DNA of 64,000 nt from Campylobacter sp. RM16192 (GTDB lineage: Bacteria; Campylobacterota; Campylobacteria; Campylobacterales; Campylobacteraceae), in the NCBI RefSeq assembly GCF_004803855.2, contig NZ_CP012552.1:1785720-1849719 (forward strand). The letters are read 5' to 3'. Position numbers and translations under genes: made by a program. The notes under the pieces were generated by a model. That model had not been told where the DNA came from. It saw nothing but the letters and a program-made list of their open reading frames with translations, and did not search any database. This document shows, piece after piece, positions 25,211 to 33,950 of the stretch. The first letter of the stretch is position 1. The number at the start of each line of letters is the position of its first letter.

Positions 25211-25297
25211 GCCCGGGTGGCGGAATGGTAGACGCAAGGGACTTAAAATCCCTCGGTAATTTTTACTGTACCGGTTCAAGTCCGGTCCCGGGCACCA
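25211..25297 (+). tRNA. tRNA-Leu(TAA)
   Basis: 87 bases, GCCCGGGTGGCGGAAT at the start, long variable arm, anticodon TAA in loop CTTAAAA, encoded CCA. Confidence 0.97.
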
Positions 25298-25307
25298 TAA
25301 GCTAAGG

Positions 25308-25381
25308 GGCGACATGGCCAAGTGGTAAGGCAGAAGCCTGCAAAGCTTTTACCCCCGGTTCGAATCCGGGTGTCGCCTCCA
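25308..25381 (+). tRNA. tRNA-Cys(GCA)
   Basis: 74 bases from GGCGACATGGCCAAGT to CCA; anticodon GCA in loop CTGCAAA. Confidence 0.97.
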
Positions 25382-25402
25382 AAAACGACATAGGGAGAAA
25401 AT

Positions 25403-25558
25403 ATGCGTTATATTTTTGTTCTTTTATCTATAGTATTTCTGATGGCTGGCTGCTCAAACACATGGAGTGGCGTTAAAAAAGACACAAGTAATGCAGTAGA
25501 GTGGTCAAAAGAAAAAGTAAACGAAGGTGCTACTTACGTCAAAGAAAAAACTGAATAG
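25403..25558 (+). CDS. Entericidin-like small lipoprotein
   Basis: 51 residues, ATG with GGGAGAAAAT upstream. The signal segment MRYIFVLLSIVFLMAGC ends in a lipobox (LMAGC), giving a mature lipoprotein of about 35 residues that is charged and helical. This is the layout of the entericidin EcnA/EcnB family of small cell-envelope lipoproteins. It lies between the tRNA-Cys and tRNA-Ser genes. Function here unknown. Confidence 0.75.
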   Translation: MRYIFVLLSIVFLMAGCSNTWSGVKKDTSNAVEWSKEKVNEGATYVKEKTE

Positions 25559-25603
25559 TTATAGCGATTTTAAGAAAAATTCGCTATAATCACAATCTAA
25601 TTT

Positions 25604-25693
25604 CGGGAGATGGCTGAGCGGTCGAAAGCGGCGGTCTTGAAAACCGTTGAGGTGTGAAAGCCTCCTGGGGTTCGAATCCCTATCTCCCGGCCA
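25604..25693 (+). tRNA. tRNA-Ser(TGA)
   Basis: 90 bases; acceptor stem CGGGAGA/TCTCCCG, long variable arm, anticodon TGA in loop CTTGAAA, encoded CCA. Confidence 0.95.
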
Positions 25694-26489
25694 TTATTCT
25701 TAATTAAAAACATTTCAAATGGCCATAATATGTGCTAAAAATAGCTTTTTATTTTTATCAAATTTTATTAATTTTTGTGCAGATTTACAGATACAGATTG
25801 GAGCCTAGATAGCAATAGTGTCAAGATATAAGATGGAATCTAAGATATCATATATGAAAGTAAACACTCTCAAGCAAAATGTAGTTCAGTAAAGTATATA
25901 ACAATCTTATTATAGAAAAATATAGACCATCTATTTGATTTAAATTAGCTTAAAAAGATAAAACTACAATTATTTTGAAAAGAGATTAAAGAGGTGTATC
26001 CAAGAATAGCCCTGTATACAAATATGAGCCTTAATCGACTTCGTGGGCAATTTACAATACTTATCAAGAGCTACACGCACTTGAAAATATCATAATTATT
26101 TAGCTATAGAATTTATATCGAAGATGTATCATTAGGAGCAAAAAATGCTATCACTAGGTCTTGATATTTTAAAAGCAATATTATATAATTTTTTCGATAA
26201 TATATTAAGATTATAAACACTATAGATACATTATATAAAATATAATGACGGCAAAAATAAAAACATAATAAAAGACATGATATACATTAATAGAAAATAG
26301 CAAAATCTATAAAAGAAAAAACTAAAGCAAAATACACGCAATAGATTAAAAAACTAGAAATTTTGAGCAGCAAAATTGTATTGTGAAGTCCTTGCTAACA
26401 TGTAGAGATTTCCAGAAAAAATATATGAAATATTCCAAATTTTGATTATAAAGAAGATATTAAAAGCTATAGGACTTACTACATAGGAT
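25694..26489. other. Decayed DNA downstream of tRNA-Ser
   Basis: About 800 AT-rich bases with stops in all frames. Short open fragments (for example around 26020-26090 and 26145-26200) suggest a lost gene but cannot be assigned. Confidence 0.5.
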
Positions 26490-27383
26490 ATAAAAAGTTG
26501 ATGATCAAGTTATTCAATTAGATCAAAATATAGATATGAGCTCCTTATCTGTTATGGAAAATGGTGGTCATATTGTTAAAATAAATTTATTCCTAAAAAC
26601 ATATATAAATCAATAGCCAAAGAATAAAATAGATGAGACAAAAGGATTTGAAATACTATCCAATCCAATCAACACAAATGGTTAAGAAAAAATGAATATA
26701 TCAAAACTTATTACACTCAGGACATAGATAATGTAGAAGATGCTTTGCAGTATAGGAATGGCAACAGGGTAAAAAGAGCTAAGCATATAGAGATTAGGCA
26801 TCTTAGCGATCCAACCAAAGAGGGCTATGTAACAGACGATGAGCTCATGAACTTGGGCGTTAATATGCGTAAGTTTTTAGTTATGCATAAAGAGCCTTTT
26901 ATAAACAAAAGAAACGCTAGGATTTATGAGTGGGTTGATAAAGAAGGGGTGAAATTTACTTTAGTGGCAACAAATAAAACAAGTGGTGGTGCATTAGCTA
27001 CCCCCCCCCTTTTTTTTAACCCTACGGATTTTCACCGCCTAGGACCACTTATTGATGAAATCATAACCTTTTATTCTGATAGAAACTTTAAGAACCCTAT
27101 GAAATTTGAAAACCCAAAGCTTAATGTGGATAATGCAAGGCTTATAGATAGCCAAATGCCTCATCCACTTCATACTCTTGATGTACCAAGAGGCGAGATA
27201 ATAAACCTAACTGATCTTGACAAGAAATTTATCAAAGCCTATCCAAATGTCAAAGAAAGCTTTTTAAAGAATAAACTAAAAACTCAAAGGGTTGAAAAAC
27301 TAAAAAAAGAGCTTTTAAATCCAAAGACTTCTTGGAAAAGAAAGACAGAGATCGGCAAACAAATCAAGAAAGAATTGAGCTAG
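26410..27383 (+). pseudogene. Degraded gene with a toxin-like C-terminal domain
   Basis: The open part from 26745 (TTG start) encodes 212 residues. The same frame reaches further upstream to about 26655 (WLRKNEYIKTYYTQDIDNVE), and earlier pieces sit in other frames (PNFDYKEDIKSYRTYYIGY; QVIQLDQNIDMSSLSVMENG, then a TAG). So a longer gene has decayed by two or three frameshifts and a stop. The C-terminal part has AKHIEIRHLSDP, ARIYEWVDKEGVKFTLV and IITFYSDRN, a pattern like the barnase/EndoU/ColicinE5/RelE-type nuclease tails of phage and polymorphic toxins. A C9T8 tract interrupts it. Family assignment is tentative. Confidence 0.55.
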
Positions 27384-27553
27384 GATTTTTTTCTTGGCTC
27401 AATTGTCTTGCTTTGAAAATATTTGATAAGAACTGACCTATCACTATTTTTCAAAAACCTTGCGAGGGATTTTCTATATCCCTTACCTCTATTCCATTGT
27501 GATAGGGTTATGTATGGTATTCCTGTTATTTCGCTTACTTCTTTGAGTGTCAT
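27380..27553 (-). CDS. Small helix-turn-helix protein beside the CRISPR array
   Basis: 57 residues from the ATG at 27553 with AGGA nine bases upstream (a TTG three codons earlier is possible). TLKEVSEITGIPYITLSQWN is a helix-turn-helix of the type seen in small phage and plasmid regulators; the tail is basic. It ends 4 bases inside the end of the convergent toxin-like ORF and starts 24 bases from the first CRISPR repeat. Role unknown. Confidence 0.6.
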   Translation of the reverse strand: MTLKEVSEITGIPYITLSQWNRGKGYRKSLARFLKNSDRSVLIKYFQSKTIEPRKKS

Positions 27554-27576
27554 TTTAGCCAATCCTATACTTCTTT

Positions 27577-27736
27577 ATTTCAAAGCCTAAAAGGCAAATT
27601 CTAACAATAGTTCCGCATTTTGAGGAGTATGTTTTTTGTCCGTTTCAAAGCCTAAAAGGCAAATTCTAACTAGAATCAATCTCAGCCTTTTTTTCTACAA
27701 AGCTAATGTTTCAAAGCCTAAAAGGCAAATTCTAAC
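27577..27736 (-). CRISPR. CRISPR array, three repeats and two spacers (type I-B)
   Basis: Repeats of 29 bases at 27577-27605, 27642-27670 and 27708-27736. On the minus strand each starts GTTAGAATTTGCC, has a hairpin GCC-TTTTA-GGC and ends TTTGAAAC. Spacers are 27606-27641 (36 nt) and 27671-27707 (37 nt). The copy at 27577 has one changed end base, as expected for the leader-distal repeat. So the array is read on the minus strand like the cas genes, with its leader on the cas1 side. Confidence 0.97.
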
Positions 27737-27873
27737 AGCACTCAAATATAAAACTACAAGGCAGTTTGTAGATAAAAGTCTATATACATTTACCTTATAA
27801 ATAAATTAAAATTAATATTACTAAAATACGCAAAGCCCAAAATTACGAGTATTTAAAAATCTTAAGCAAAGCT
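27737..27873 (-). promoter_or_regulatory. Probable CRISPR leader
   Basis: 137 AT-rich, ORF-free bases between the cas1 stop and the leader-proximal repeat; this is where the promoter and adaptation signals of a type I array are expected. Confidence 0.65.
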
Positions 27874-28872
27874 TTATTGATATACAAAACCTTCGTATGG
27901 TGCATTTTCGCATATACATTTTTTAAGCCGGTTTGCTTCTCTGCGAATAATCTGTCTCCATGTAAGCTTTTGTCCTCCTGCTTCTATCTGATCCGTTAAT
28001 TTAGATATCATTTTCATCTCTATTTTTTGCACTGCTTCATTTGTAAATTTTATCCTTCCGGCATTAGTCTCAAAATCTTTTGCAGTAATCTCTTTTTTAT
28101 TCAACATCGAAAATATTAGAGTATCACCTAAAATAGGTTTAAAAATCTCAGCCAAATCCAAATGCAAGCTTAAAGAACGATAATTTGGCTCGTGTAAAAA
28201 GCCGATTCTAGGATCAAGCTCGGTCTTATAAATTTCACTCAAGCATACATTATAGATACGCGTATTTACATAACTTATAAAGCTATTTATCTTATCAGCC
28301 GGAGGACGCTTGGAGCGAACGGTAAATTTAAAGCTCTTTTGGTCGGTTATTATTTCATTCCATTTTTCATAATATAGCTTTTGAAAAGAGCCCTCTACGG
28401 CCATTATTTCCGGTATTGTTTTAGCAGCTTCAAGCGCCGATATATGAGGGGCGGTATCAAATTTTACGCCATACTTCTTGCAGTTAAGTGCATCATTTAA
28501 AATATGAACTCTTGTTATCTCTCTAGCTATGTAGCTTCTCTTAATTTCATCGTCAAAAGATCTTAATTGCTGCAAAAGCACAAATCCGCTTTTATTTACT
28601 GAATTTGAAGTATTTGGGAAAAAATTACCACGAAAGCTCTGATAAGGACTAAATATATGCAAAAGCACATTATTATCAGCCAAAAATGCCATAGTATAGC
28701 TATCCATATCAACTTTTGCCAGTATATAAATTTCATCTACGGCATTAATAGGCAAAATTTTAGTCGCTACAACCGACATTTCATCGTCATATTTATCAAA
28801 ATATATATTATTATCCTGCCGTCTTAATCGCCCAGGATTTAAAATAAAGTGTGTTCTATCATTTTTTTGCAT
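27874..28872 (-). CDS. cas1: CRISPR-associated endonuclease Cas1
   Basis: 332 residues, type I-B form. It is the integrase of spacer acquisition together with Cas2. The metal-binding Glu (MAVEGSFQKLYYEKW), His (GFLHEPNYRSLSLHLD) and the following acidic residue (DLAEIFKP) are all visible. It is the last protein gene of the operon, 8 bases after cas2. Confidence 0.96.
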   Translation of the reverse strand: MQKNDRTHFILNPGRLRRQDNNIYFDKYDDEMSVVATKILPINAVDEIYILAKVDMDSYTMAFLADNNVLLHIFSPYQSFRGNFFPNTSNSVNKSGFVLLQQLRSFDDEIKRSYIAREITRVHILNDALNCKKYGVKFDTAPHISALEAAKTIPEIMAVEGSFQKLYYEKWNEIITDQKSFKFTVRSKRPPADKINSFISYVNTRIYNVCLSEIYKTELDPRIGFLHEPNYRSLSLHLDLAEIFKPILGDTLIFSMLNKKEITAKDFETNAGRIKFTNEAVQKIEMKMISKLTDQIEAGGQKLTWRQIIRREANRLKKCICENAPYEGFVYQ

Positions 28873-28880
28873 ATTTTATC

Positions 28881-29159
28881 CTAGCTAAAAAGTGATTGAT
28901 TTTTATCCTGCCCGATTACTATTCTATCTGAATATTTAAGCGAGTTAAATGTGTATATGATGATGGAATCAAGCTCTTTTATGCACTCTTTTTGCAAGAT
29001 TGCGGCTAACTTCTTAAAATCACTCTGCCTTATCTCGCCCTCAAAAACAGAAAACTGCACGCGCGGCAGATATTTTTCCACTGCTTTTCTTATGCGATTT
29101 GCATTGTTTTTCTCTTTAAACTCTGCGCCCACAATGTCATAAAATAGTATTACATACAA
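28881..29159 (-). CDS. cas2: CRISPR-associated protein Cas2
   Basis: 92 residues with the ferredoxin-like start MYVILFYDIVGAEFKEKNNA and QFSVFEGEI; it forms the dimer core of the Cas1-Cas2 integration complex. The Asp in FYDI is the usual metal-site residue. Spaced 8 bases from both cas4 and cas1. Confidence 0.95.
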   Translation of the reverse strand: MYVILFYDIVGAEFKEKNNANRIRKAVEKYLPRVQFSVFEGEIRQSDFKKLAAILQKECIKELDSIIIYTFNSLKYSDRIVIGQDKNQSLFS

Positions 29160-29167
29160 AGCTTATC

Positions 29168-29665
29168 TCACATACAATAATTTCTATATGCACAATTATC
29201 GCATATCTTTTTATACTCAAATTTTGGGGCTGTTGGCATATTTACAAGTTTTTCTATATCGATTAAAATCTCTTTTATCATATTTAAATTTTCTTCACTT
29301 GCATCTACTAAGAACACGCTTTTGCCGCTTATCAGCCTGCCTTTTACATCTTTTAGCCTTAATCCGATTTTTAAAAGATAGAGATAAAACAACAACTGCA
29401 TCTTGCCTGCTTCCGGATTTTTTAAACTCTTTTTATATTCGGTCACCAAATAGTGTCCGCGCTCCTTTGAAAGTTTATCAAATTTTAGATTTGCAAAGGC
29501 AAAATCTTGTAAATTCTGCTCCTTTATCTCTGCCATCACTCTGCCTAAAGCCATATTTTCATCTTCTTGATCTGGATATATATGGTGTGCGTAAAGCCAA
29601 GCTTCACGCTTGCAGGTAATATAATAATTGACGAGAGTACCGGCTATTTGATCCTTGCTAAACAT
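29168..29665 (-). CDS. cas4: CRISPR-associated exonuclease Cas4
   Basis: 165 residues. The iron-sulfur cluster Cys are one near residue 18 (YITCKREAW) and three at the C-terminus (KICDNCAYRNYC). The RecB-type nuclease core is represented by TEYKKS and the QLLFY helix. It trims and selects PAM-side spacer ends. Start overlaps the cas3 stop (TAATG). Confidence 0.95.
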   Translation of the reverse strand: MFSKDQIAGTLVNYYITCKREAWLYAHHIYPDQEDENMALGRVMAEIKEQNLQDFAFANLKFDKLSKERGHYLVTEYKKSLKNPEAGKMQLLFYLYLLKIGLRLKDVKGRLISGKSVFLVDASEENLNMIKEILIDIEKLVNMPTAPKFEYKKICDNCAYRNYCM

Positions 29666-31920
29666 TACATAAAAGCCTCTTCGATAATAGTTAATTCAGG
29701 CAAAAATCCATCTTTTTTGTTATAAAAATCACTCGGAGGTAAAATATATCGTCCGAACATCTCTCTTATATTGCATTTTATTTGCGAAATTAATTTTTCA
29801 CTAACCGATATAGTATATAATCCCAAATCCTTTTCCAGATCTTTAATACGTGCGATAGCTTCAAATTTATCATCATATGCTTGCAGGATAGTCTCTCTAT
29901 TTTCTAAAAATTTATTAAATTGCCCTTCTTCTTGTTCTATAAAAAGTGATACCTTCCAAGGCTGATTTGGCATAAAATTACAGTTAAATTTTGTAAATAA
30001 TGTTTGAAAATCCAAATTTTTAGCATAATCTAGCAAATTTATACTAGTAGTTTCATATTTCGTATCATTAAAATATCCTTCTAAAACATCGTAAATTTGA
30101 CTCTCTTTTATATTGTTAGATAAAATTTCTTTCATTTTTTTCTCTTGCAAATCCGTATTGTGATACGGAAGTGAACTATTATCTAAATAATCAAAAACAA
30201 TAACGTCCGAGATTTTATTAACCCCCTCTCGATTTACCCTGCCTGCAGTCTGAATAATAGCACCAAAAGGTGCAAATTCACGAAATCCAACATCAAAGCC
30301 AAGATCAACTCCAGCCTCTATAAGTTGTGTTGAAATCAAAATAATCTTATCTTTATCATTGCGCAACTTCAATCTAATCTCATTAATCAACTCAATTCTA
30401 TGAAGCGGAATTTGGTGAGTAGTCAAAAGATAAATATTTGCCTTATTTTCAATTTCTTTTTTTATCATTTCGTATAGTTTTTTAGCTTTAAAAATAGTAT
30501 TAACAACACAAAGAACATTTCTATTTTTATTCTTTAAAATTTCATCTTTTAAATTTTCAAAATCACTCAAATTTGACTTATAAATAAGTTTATATCTATC
30601 TTGCTTTTGGCTATAAAATTCTGGCACAGAAAGCTCGGTAAAATTTTCAAGTTCAGCTTGAATATGCGGCATAGTAGCCGACATAATAATAAAATGAATG
30701 TTGTATCTCTTTGCAAACTCATTAAATGCAATAGAAATCGGCTTTAATAATACTCTAGGTATATTTTGTATCTCGTCTATTATTATAACGCTATCTCTAA
30801 GAGTTTCAAGCTTTAAATTATCCCTATTGTGATTCGAAAAAAATATATAAAATAATTGATTAAAAGTAGTCACGATAAAATTTTCTTGCCAAATATCTGC
30901 TAAAAATATTTTTTGCGAAAACTGTTCTTTTTCATCTTCCTCGCTGCAATTTATGGATTTTTGTGTATATTTTGTCAGATGATGATATTTTAAAACACTA
31001 TCTTTACCTATCACATTTTCATATACATCATGTGTCTGGTCTATTATAGAAGTAAATGGAATAGCCGTTATTATGCGCCTTTTATTACCTTTTATTTTAG
31101 AAATTTCTAAAGCCAAACTAAGAGCTAAAAATGTCTTGCCGATACCGGTTGGGGCTTTGATTAAAAATTTGTCTTTTTCAGTATTGTTTTTAAAATTTTT
31201 AAAGATTACTTCTCTGGCTTTTGTTTTGTAATTATTCGCATCTTTTTTCTGCTTTTCATTTATTATTTGACTTATTTTATACAAATAAAAATCAATTTTT
31301 TCTTTACTTAAAATATCCACATTACTATATGGCTTAGAAAATATAGCTTCAAATTTATCTGCTAAAATTAATCGTGAATATCGCTTTTTAAAAATAAAAA
31401 AGTTGTCTAAATTTTGAAATTGCTTAAAATTTCTTTCTAACGCTAAAAAATATTTCATAAAACTACGAATATTAATATTTGCATCTATTTTAGCAATTTT
31501 ACAAATATCTTGAGATGTCTGAACTTTTTGATTGATGCTATCTTTAAAATTAATTACAGACAGATAGCCTTTTATAAATTCTAGAATATCAGGTAGGTCG
31601 GAGTGATGCTTTAAAATACTAAAAAAATTAGCTAAGAAATTTATATTCTTGTTTTCTTTAGCAAAAAAATATATAAAAGCGCTTTCTAGCGTATGTGTTG
31701 TCTTTAGCTTCTCTCTTGCCTTTTTAAATTCTTCTTTAGATTCAAAATCTTTTGTCTCAAGACTAATGTATGTTTGAAATTTATCAGCAAGTTTAGCTAT
31801 GTCGTGATAAGAACTTGTCTCGATATGATCTAAATCATCGCCAAAACTATTATTTATATTGCCGATATGCGAATTATATGGTTTTTTTGGATGAGAATTA
31901 AATTGATCGGAAATCTCCAT
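29665..31920 (-). CDS. cas3: CRISPR-associated helicase-nuclease Cas3
   Basis: About 751 residues from the ATG at 31920, which overlaps the cas5 stop as TAATG. An N-terminal HD nuclease (SSYHDIAKLADKFQTYI) is followed by an SF2 helicase: Walker A KAPTGIGKTFLAL, motif II IIIDEIQNI, motif III SATMP, motif VI QTAGRVNREG. It degrades DNA opened by Cascade. All catalytic motifs look intact. Confidence 0.96.
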   Translation of the reverse strand: MEISDQFNSHPKKPYNSHIGNINNSFGDDLDHIETSSYHDIAKLADKFQTYISLETKDFESKEEFKKAREKLKTTHTLESAFIYFFAKENKNINFLANFFSILKHHSDLPDILEFIKGYLSVINFKDSINQKVQTSQDICKIAKIDANINIRSFMKYFLALERNFKQFQNLDNFFIFKKRYSRLILADKFEAIFSKPYSNVDILSKEKIDFYLYKISQIINEKQKKDANNYKTKAREVIFKNFKNNTEKDKFLIKAPTGIGKTFLALSLALEISKIKGNKRRIITAIPFTSIIDQTHDVYENVIGKDSVLKYHHLTKYTQKSINCSEEDEKEQFSQKIFLADIWQENFIVTTFNQLFYIFFSNHNRDNLKLETLRDSVIIIDEIQNIPRVLLKPISIAFNEFAKRYNIHFIIMSATMPHIQAELENFTELSVPEFYSQKQDRYKLIYKSNLSDFENLKDEILKNKNRNVLCVVNTIFKAKKLYEMIKKEIENKANIYLLTTHQIPLHRIELINEIRLKLRNDKDKIILISTQLIEAGVDLGFDVGFREFAPFGAIIQTAGRVNREGVNKISDVIVFDYLDNSSLPYHNTDLQEKKMKEILSNNIKESQIYDVLEGYFNDTKYETTSINLLDYAKNLDFQTLFTKFNCNFMPNQPWKVSLFIEQEEGQFNKFLENRETILQAYDDKFEAIARIKDLEKDLGLYTISVSEKLISQIKCNIREMFGRYILPPSDFYNKKDGFLPELTIIEEAFM

Positions 31921-32660
31921 TATACAAATCTGCAATGATAAATTTTATCGCCACAAGTTATTTTAAAAGCCTCAATATTTTTAGCTCTTATTTTATTGTT
32001 AGATAAAATCAAATTTTTACTTGCGATGGGCGATCTGTCGGCATCTAAAGCAGTAGCAAAACTTAAAGGCGAATATAAAACACTATCTTCAAAGTCTATA
32101 TTTTTTATATCGCATTCCAATAAAAATGAGTCTATCCCGACCTCATCAAAATATAAATTTTCAAATTTATTTATTTCTAAGAACTCAAAATTACCGGCAA
32201 ATTCACTATTGCCAAGATAAAATGAAAATTTACAAATTCTATTTTTAAGATTATGAATCGCTTCAGCCTCAAGCTCAAATTCATCAATAAAGATTATATA
32301 CTTAGGGTTAATCAATAGCTCTCTGTTGATCGGCTTTTGAGGAGCTTTTATATCCCTAAGTCCATTTGCTATTTTTTCTATATTAAATTTAAGCAAATTA
32401 TTAATATGAGTTTTTGTATTTTTAGTGTAATCGTTTATATAATTTTGCGAAAAAGTCTTTTTTATGATTGAATTTCCTAAAACTACACTGTATTTAAAAC
32501 CTGAAAACTTACTATCATTTAAATAATCTTCTACTCCAAGCAAAGCCGCGAGCATTCCTGAAACGGCTGTCTTCGGCGGAATAGGCAAAGTAATATTTTG
32601 ACTAATACCTAAAGGATCTTTAAAGCAAGCAAATTTTCCCCAAACTTTAAAAGCAAACAT
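31920..32660 (-). CDS. cas5: Cascade subunit Cas5 (type I-B)
   Basis: 246 residues; starts MFAFKVWGKFACFKDPLGIS, typical of Cas5 (RAMP fold), with the Gly-rich region PPKTAVSGMLAALLG. It caps the crRNA 5' handle in Cascade. Its start shares a base with the cas7 stop (TAATG-type overlap). Confidence 0.95.
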   Translation of the reverse strand: MFAFKVWGKFACFKDPLGISQNITLPIPPKTAVSGMLAALLGVEDYLNDSKFSGFKYSVVLGNSIIKKTFSQNYINDYTKNTKTHINNLLKFNIEKIANGLRDIKAPQKPINRELLINPKYIIFIDEFELEAEAIHNLKNRICKFSFYLGNSEFAGNFEFLEINKFENLYFDEVGIDSFLLECDIKNIDFEDSVLYSPLSFATALDADRSPIASKNLILSNNKIRAKNIEAFKITCGDKIYHCRFV

Positions 32661-33535
32661 TATAATTCTTTAACCTCTAAATTGATGCTTATATTTTTAA
32701 AATTATCAATATATTGTCTTGCTGTTTCATCATAAAAAATCACAACTTTTTCTATCTTTTCACTCATATTTCTTAGAGAGTTTATTAAATTTGTAAAATT
32801 TAATTCACACTCATTAAAACTACGAAGCTGTTGCGAATTTTCATTATCAATTCTTACAAGCTCATCAAGTAATCCTATCATATAAGTATCTTTATAAATT
32901 ACTCTAATAAGCATTCTAGGTTTTTGACCGACCTTACTTCTGGTATTTAGCAACTTTGTTCCTTGCCACATAGAATCAAGCATATCGGCAACATCATCTT
33001 CGCTAGCATTTGATTTTTTAGCATTTATAGAGTTTATTGTGCCATACATAGCGAAAAGCCCATAAGGTATATAGTTGTCTGTTCTAAAAGTCTTATTTTG
33101 GCTATTGTCCTTTCCAAAAGCGCCTGTTCCTTGGGATAAAATAGTCTCGGTTTCATTTAAAGACTTTGCCCACGAAAACTGCACCGCTCCGATGATTTGG
33201 ATATTGCTTTTGGGCGCAACTCCACCAAAAAGTCTATTATCTATACAGCTTAGAAAAACTTCTTTATCATCTTTTAGCTTTAGTGCATTTTTAAGTTCTG
33301 CAAATCTAGTCTCCGCAGATTGTACCTGCTCTGCATTATTTACAAAAATAGTTCTTTCTTTTCTATTTTGGAGATCATCTCTGATTGTTCTTTTGACCCT
33401 GACATCACTTACTACAGCCTTTCTATCGCTTTCATCATATCTTGGCGCGTTATCATTTAGCATATCACCATTGGGATTTGTCATTTTCGCATCCCACAAA
33501 AATAAAATTTCACTATGTTTTGCTAACTCACTCAT
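32660..33535 (-). CDS. cas7: Cascade backbone subunit Cas7 (Csh2)
   Basis: 291 residues. The N-terminal signature WDAKMTNPNGDMLNDNAPR is that of the Csh2 subgroup of Cas7, which polymerises along the crRNA spacer. It follows the Cas11-like ORF by one base and overlaps cas5 by one. Confidence 0.96.
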   Translation of the reverse strand: MSELAKHSEILFLWDAKMTNPNGDMLNDNAPRYDESDRKAVVSDVRVKRTIRDDLQNRKERTIFVNNAEQVQSAETRFAELKNALKLKDDKEVFLSCIDNRLFGGVAPKSNIQIIGAVQFSWAKSLNETETILSQGTGAFGKDNSQNKTFRTDNYIPYGLFAMYGTINSINAKKSNASEDDVADMLDSMWQGTKLLNTRSKVGQKPRMLIRVIYKDTYMIGLLDELVRIDNENSQQLRSFNECELNFTNLINSLRNMSEKIEKVVIFYDETARQYIDNFKNISINLEVKEL

Positions 33536-33536
33536 A

Positions 33537-33950
33537 CTATTCTCCTTTTTTTATTTCTTTAGCTTCTCTTTTAAATTTTGCGTAATCATTAAAGCCTCTA
33601 ATAAAGGCATATGAAATCTCTTGTTGAGATATTTTAGTATTTTTATCATAATTGAAATGTGTAGTAACAAGCTGGGACAAATTACTATCTTTAAAGTTAC
33701 CAAGTCTTAACTTTCTTTCAAATTCATTTGCTTTATTAAAAATTTTCTTTAAATTAACCTCTATTATTTTTTGATTGGAAAGCCATTTTTCAAAAGTCTT
33801 ATTTCCACCAGAAACTTCCGAATACAAAGAGTTATTAATTATACTTTTAGAGTAAGCACCTATTAAATAAGCTCCTTTAATTAATCCATTATCAAAATAA
33901 TCTGGATGTAATTCCAATAAATTTTCAAAATATTCAGAAAAAAGTTCCAT
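33537..33950 (-). CDS. Cas11-like small subunit / detached C-terminus of Cas8b
   Basis: 137 residues, helical, with HPDYFDNGLIKGAYLIGAYS and QQEISYAFIRGFNDYAKFKR, the pattern of the C-terminal small-subunit-like part of Csh1/Cas8b proteins. In type I-B this part is often also made as a separate Cas11b by internal translation. Here it is an ORF of its own whose ATG overlaps the end of the Cas8b ORF by 17 bases in the +1 frame. It may be a natural Cas11 gene or the result of a frameshift in a T-run; a +1 slip would fuse them. Confidence 0.8.
   Translation of the reverse strand: MELFSEYFENLLELHPDYFDNGLIKGAYLIGAYSKSIINNSLYSEVSGGNKTFEKWLSNQKIIEVNLKKIFNKANEFERKLRLGNFKDSNLSQLVTTHFNYDKNTKISQQEISYAFIRGFNDYAKFKREAKEIKKGE

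Noticed and set aside
25694..26400. Possible genes in the region after tRNA-Ser
   Set aside because: Stops in every frame and no stretch long enough to assign; kept only as decayed DNA.
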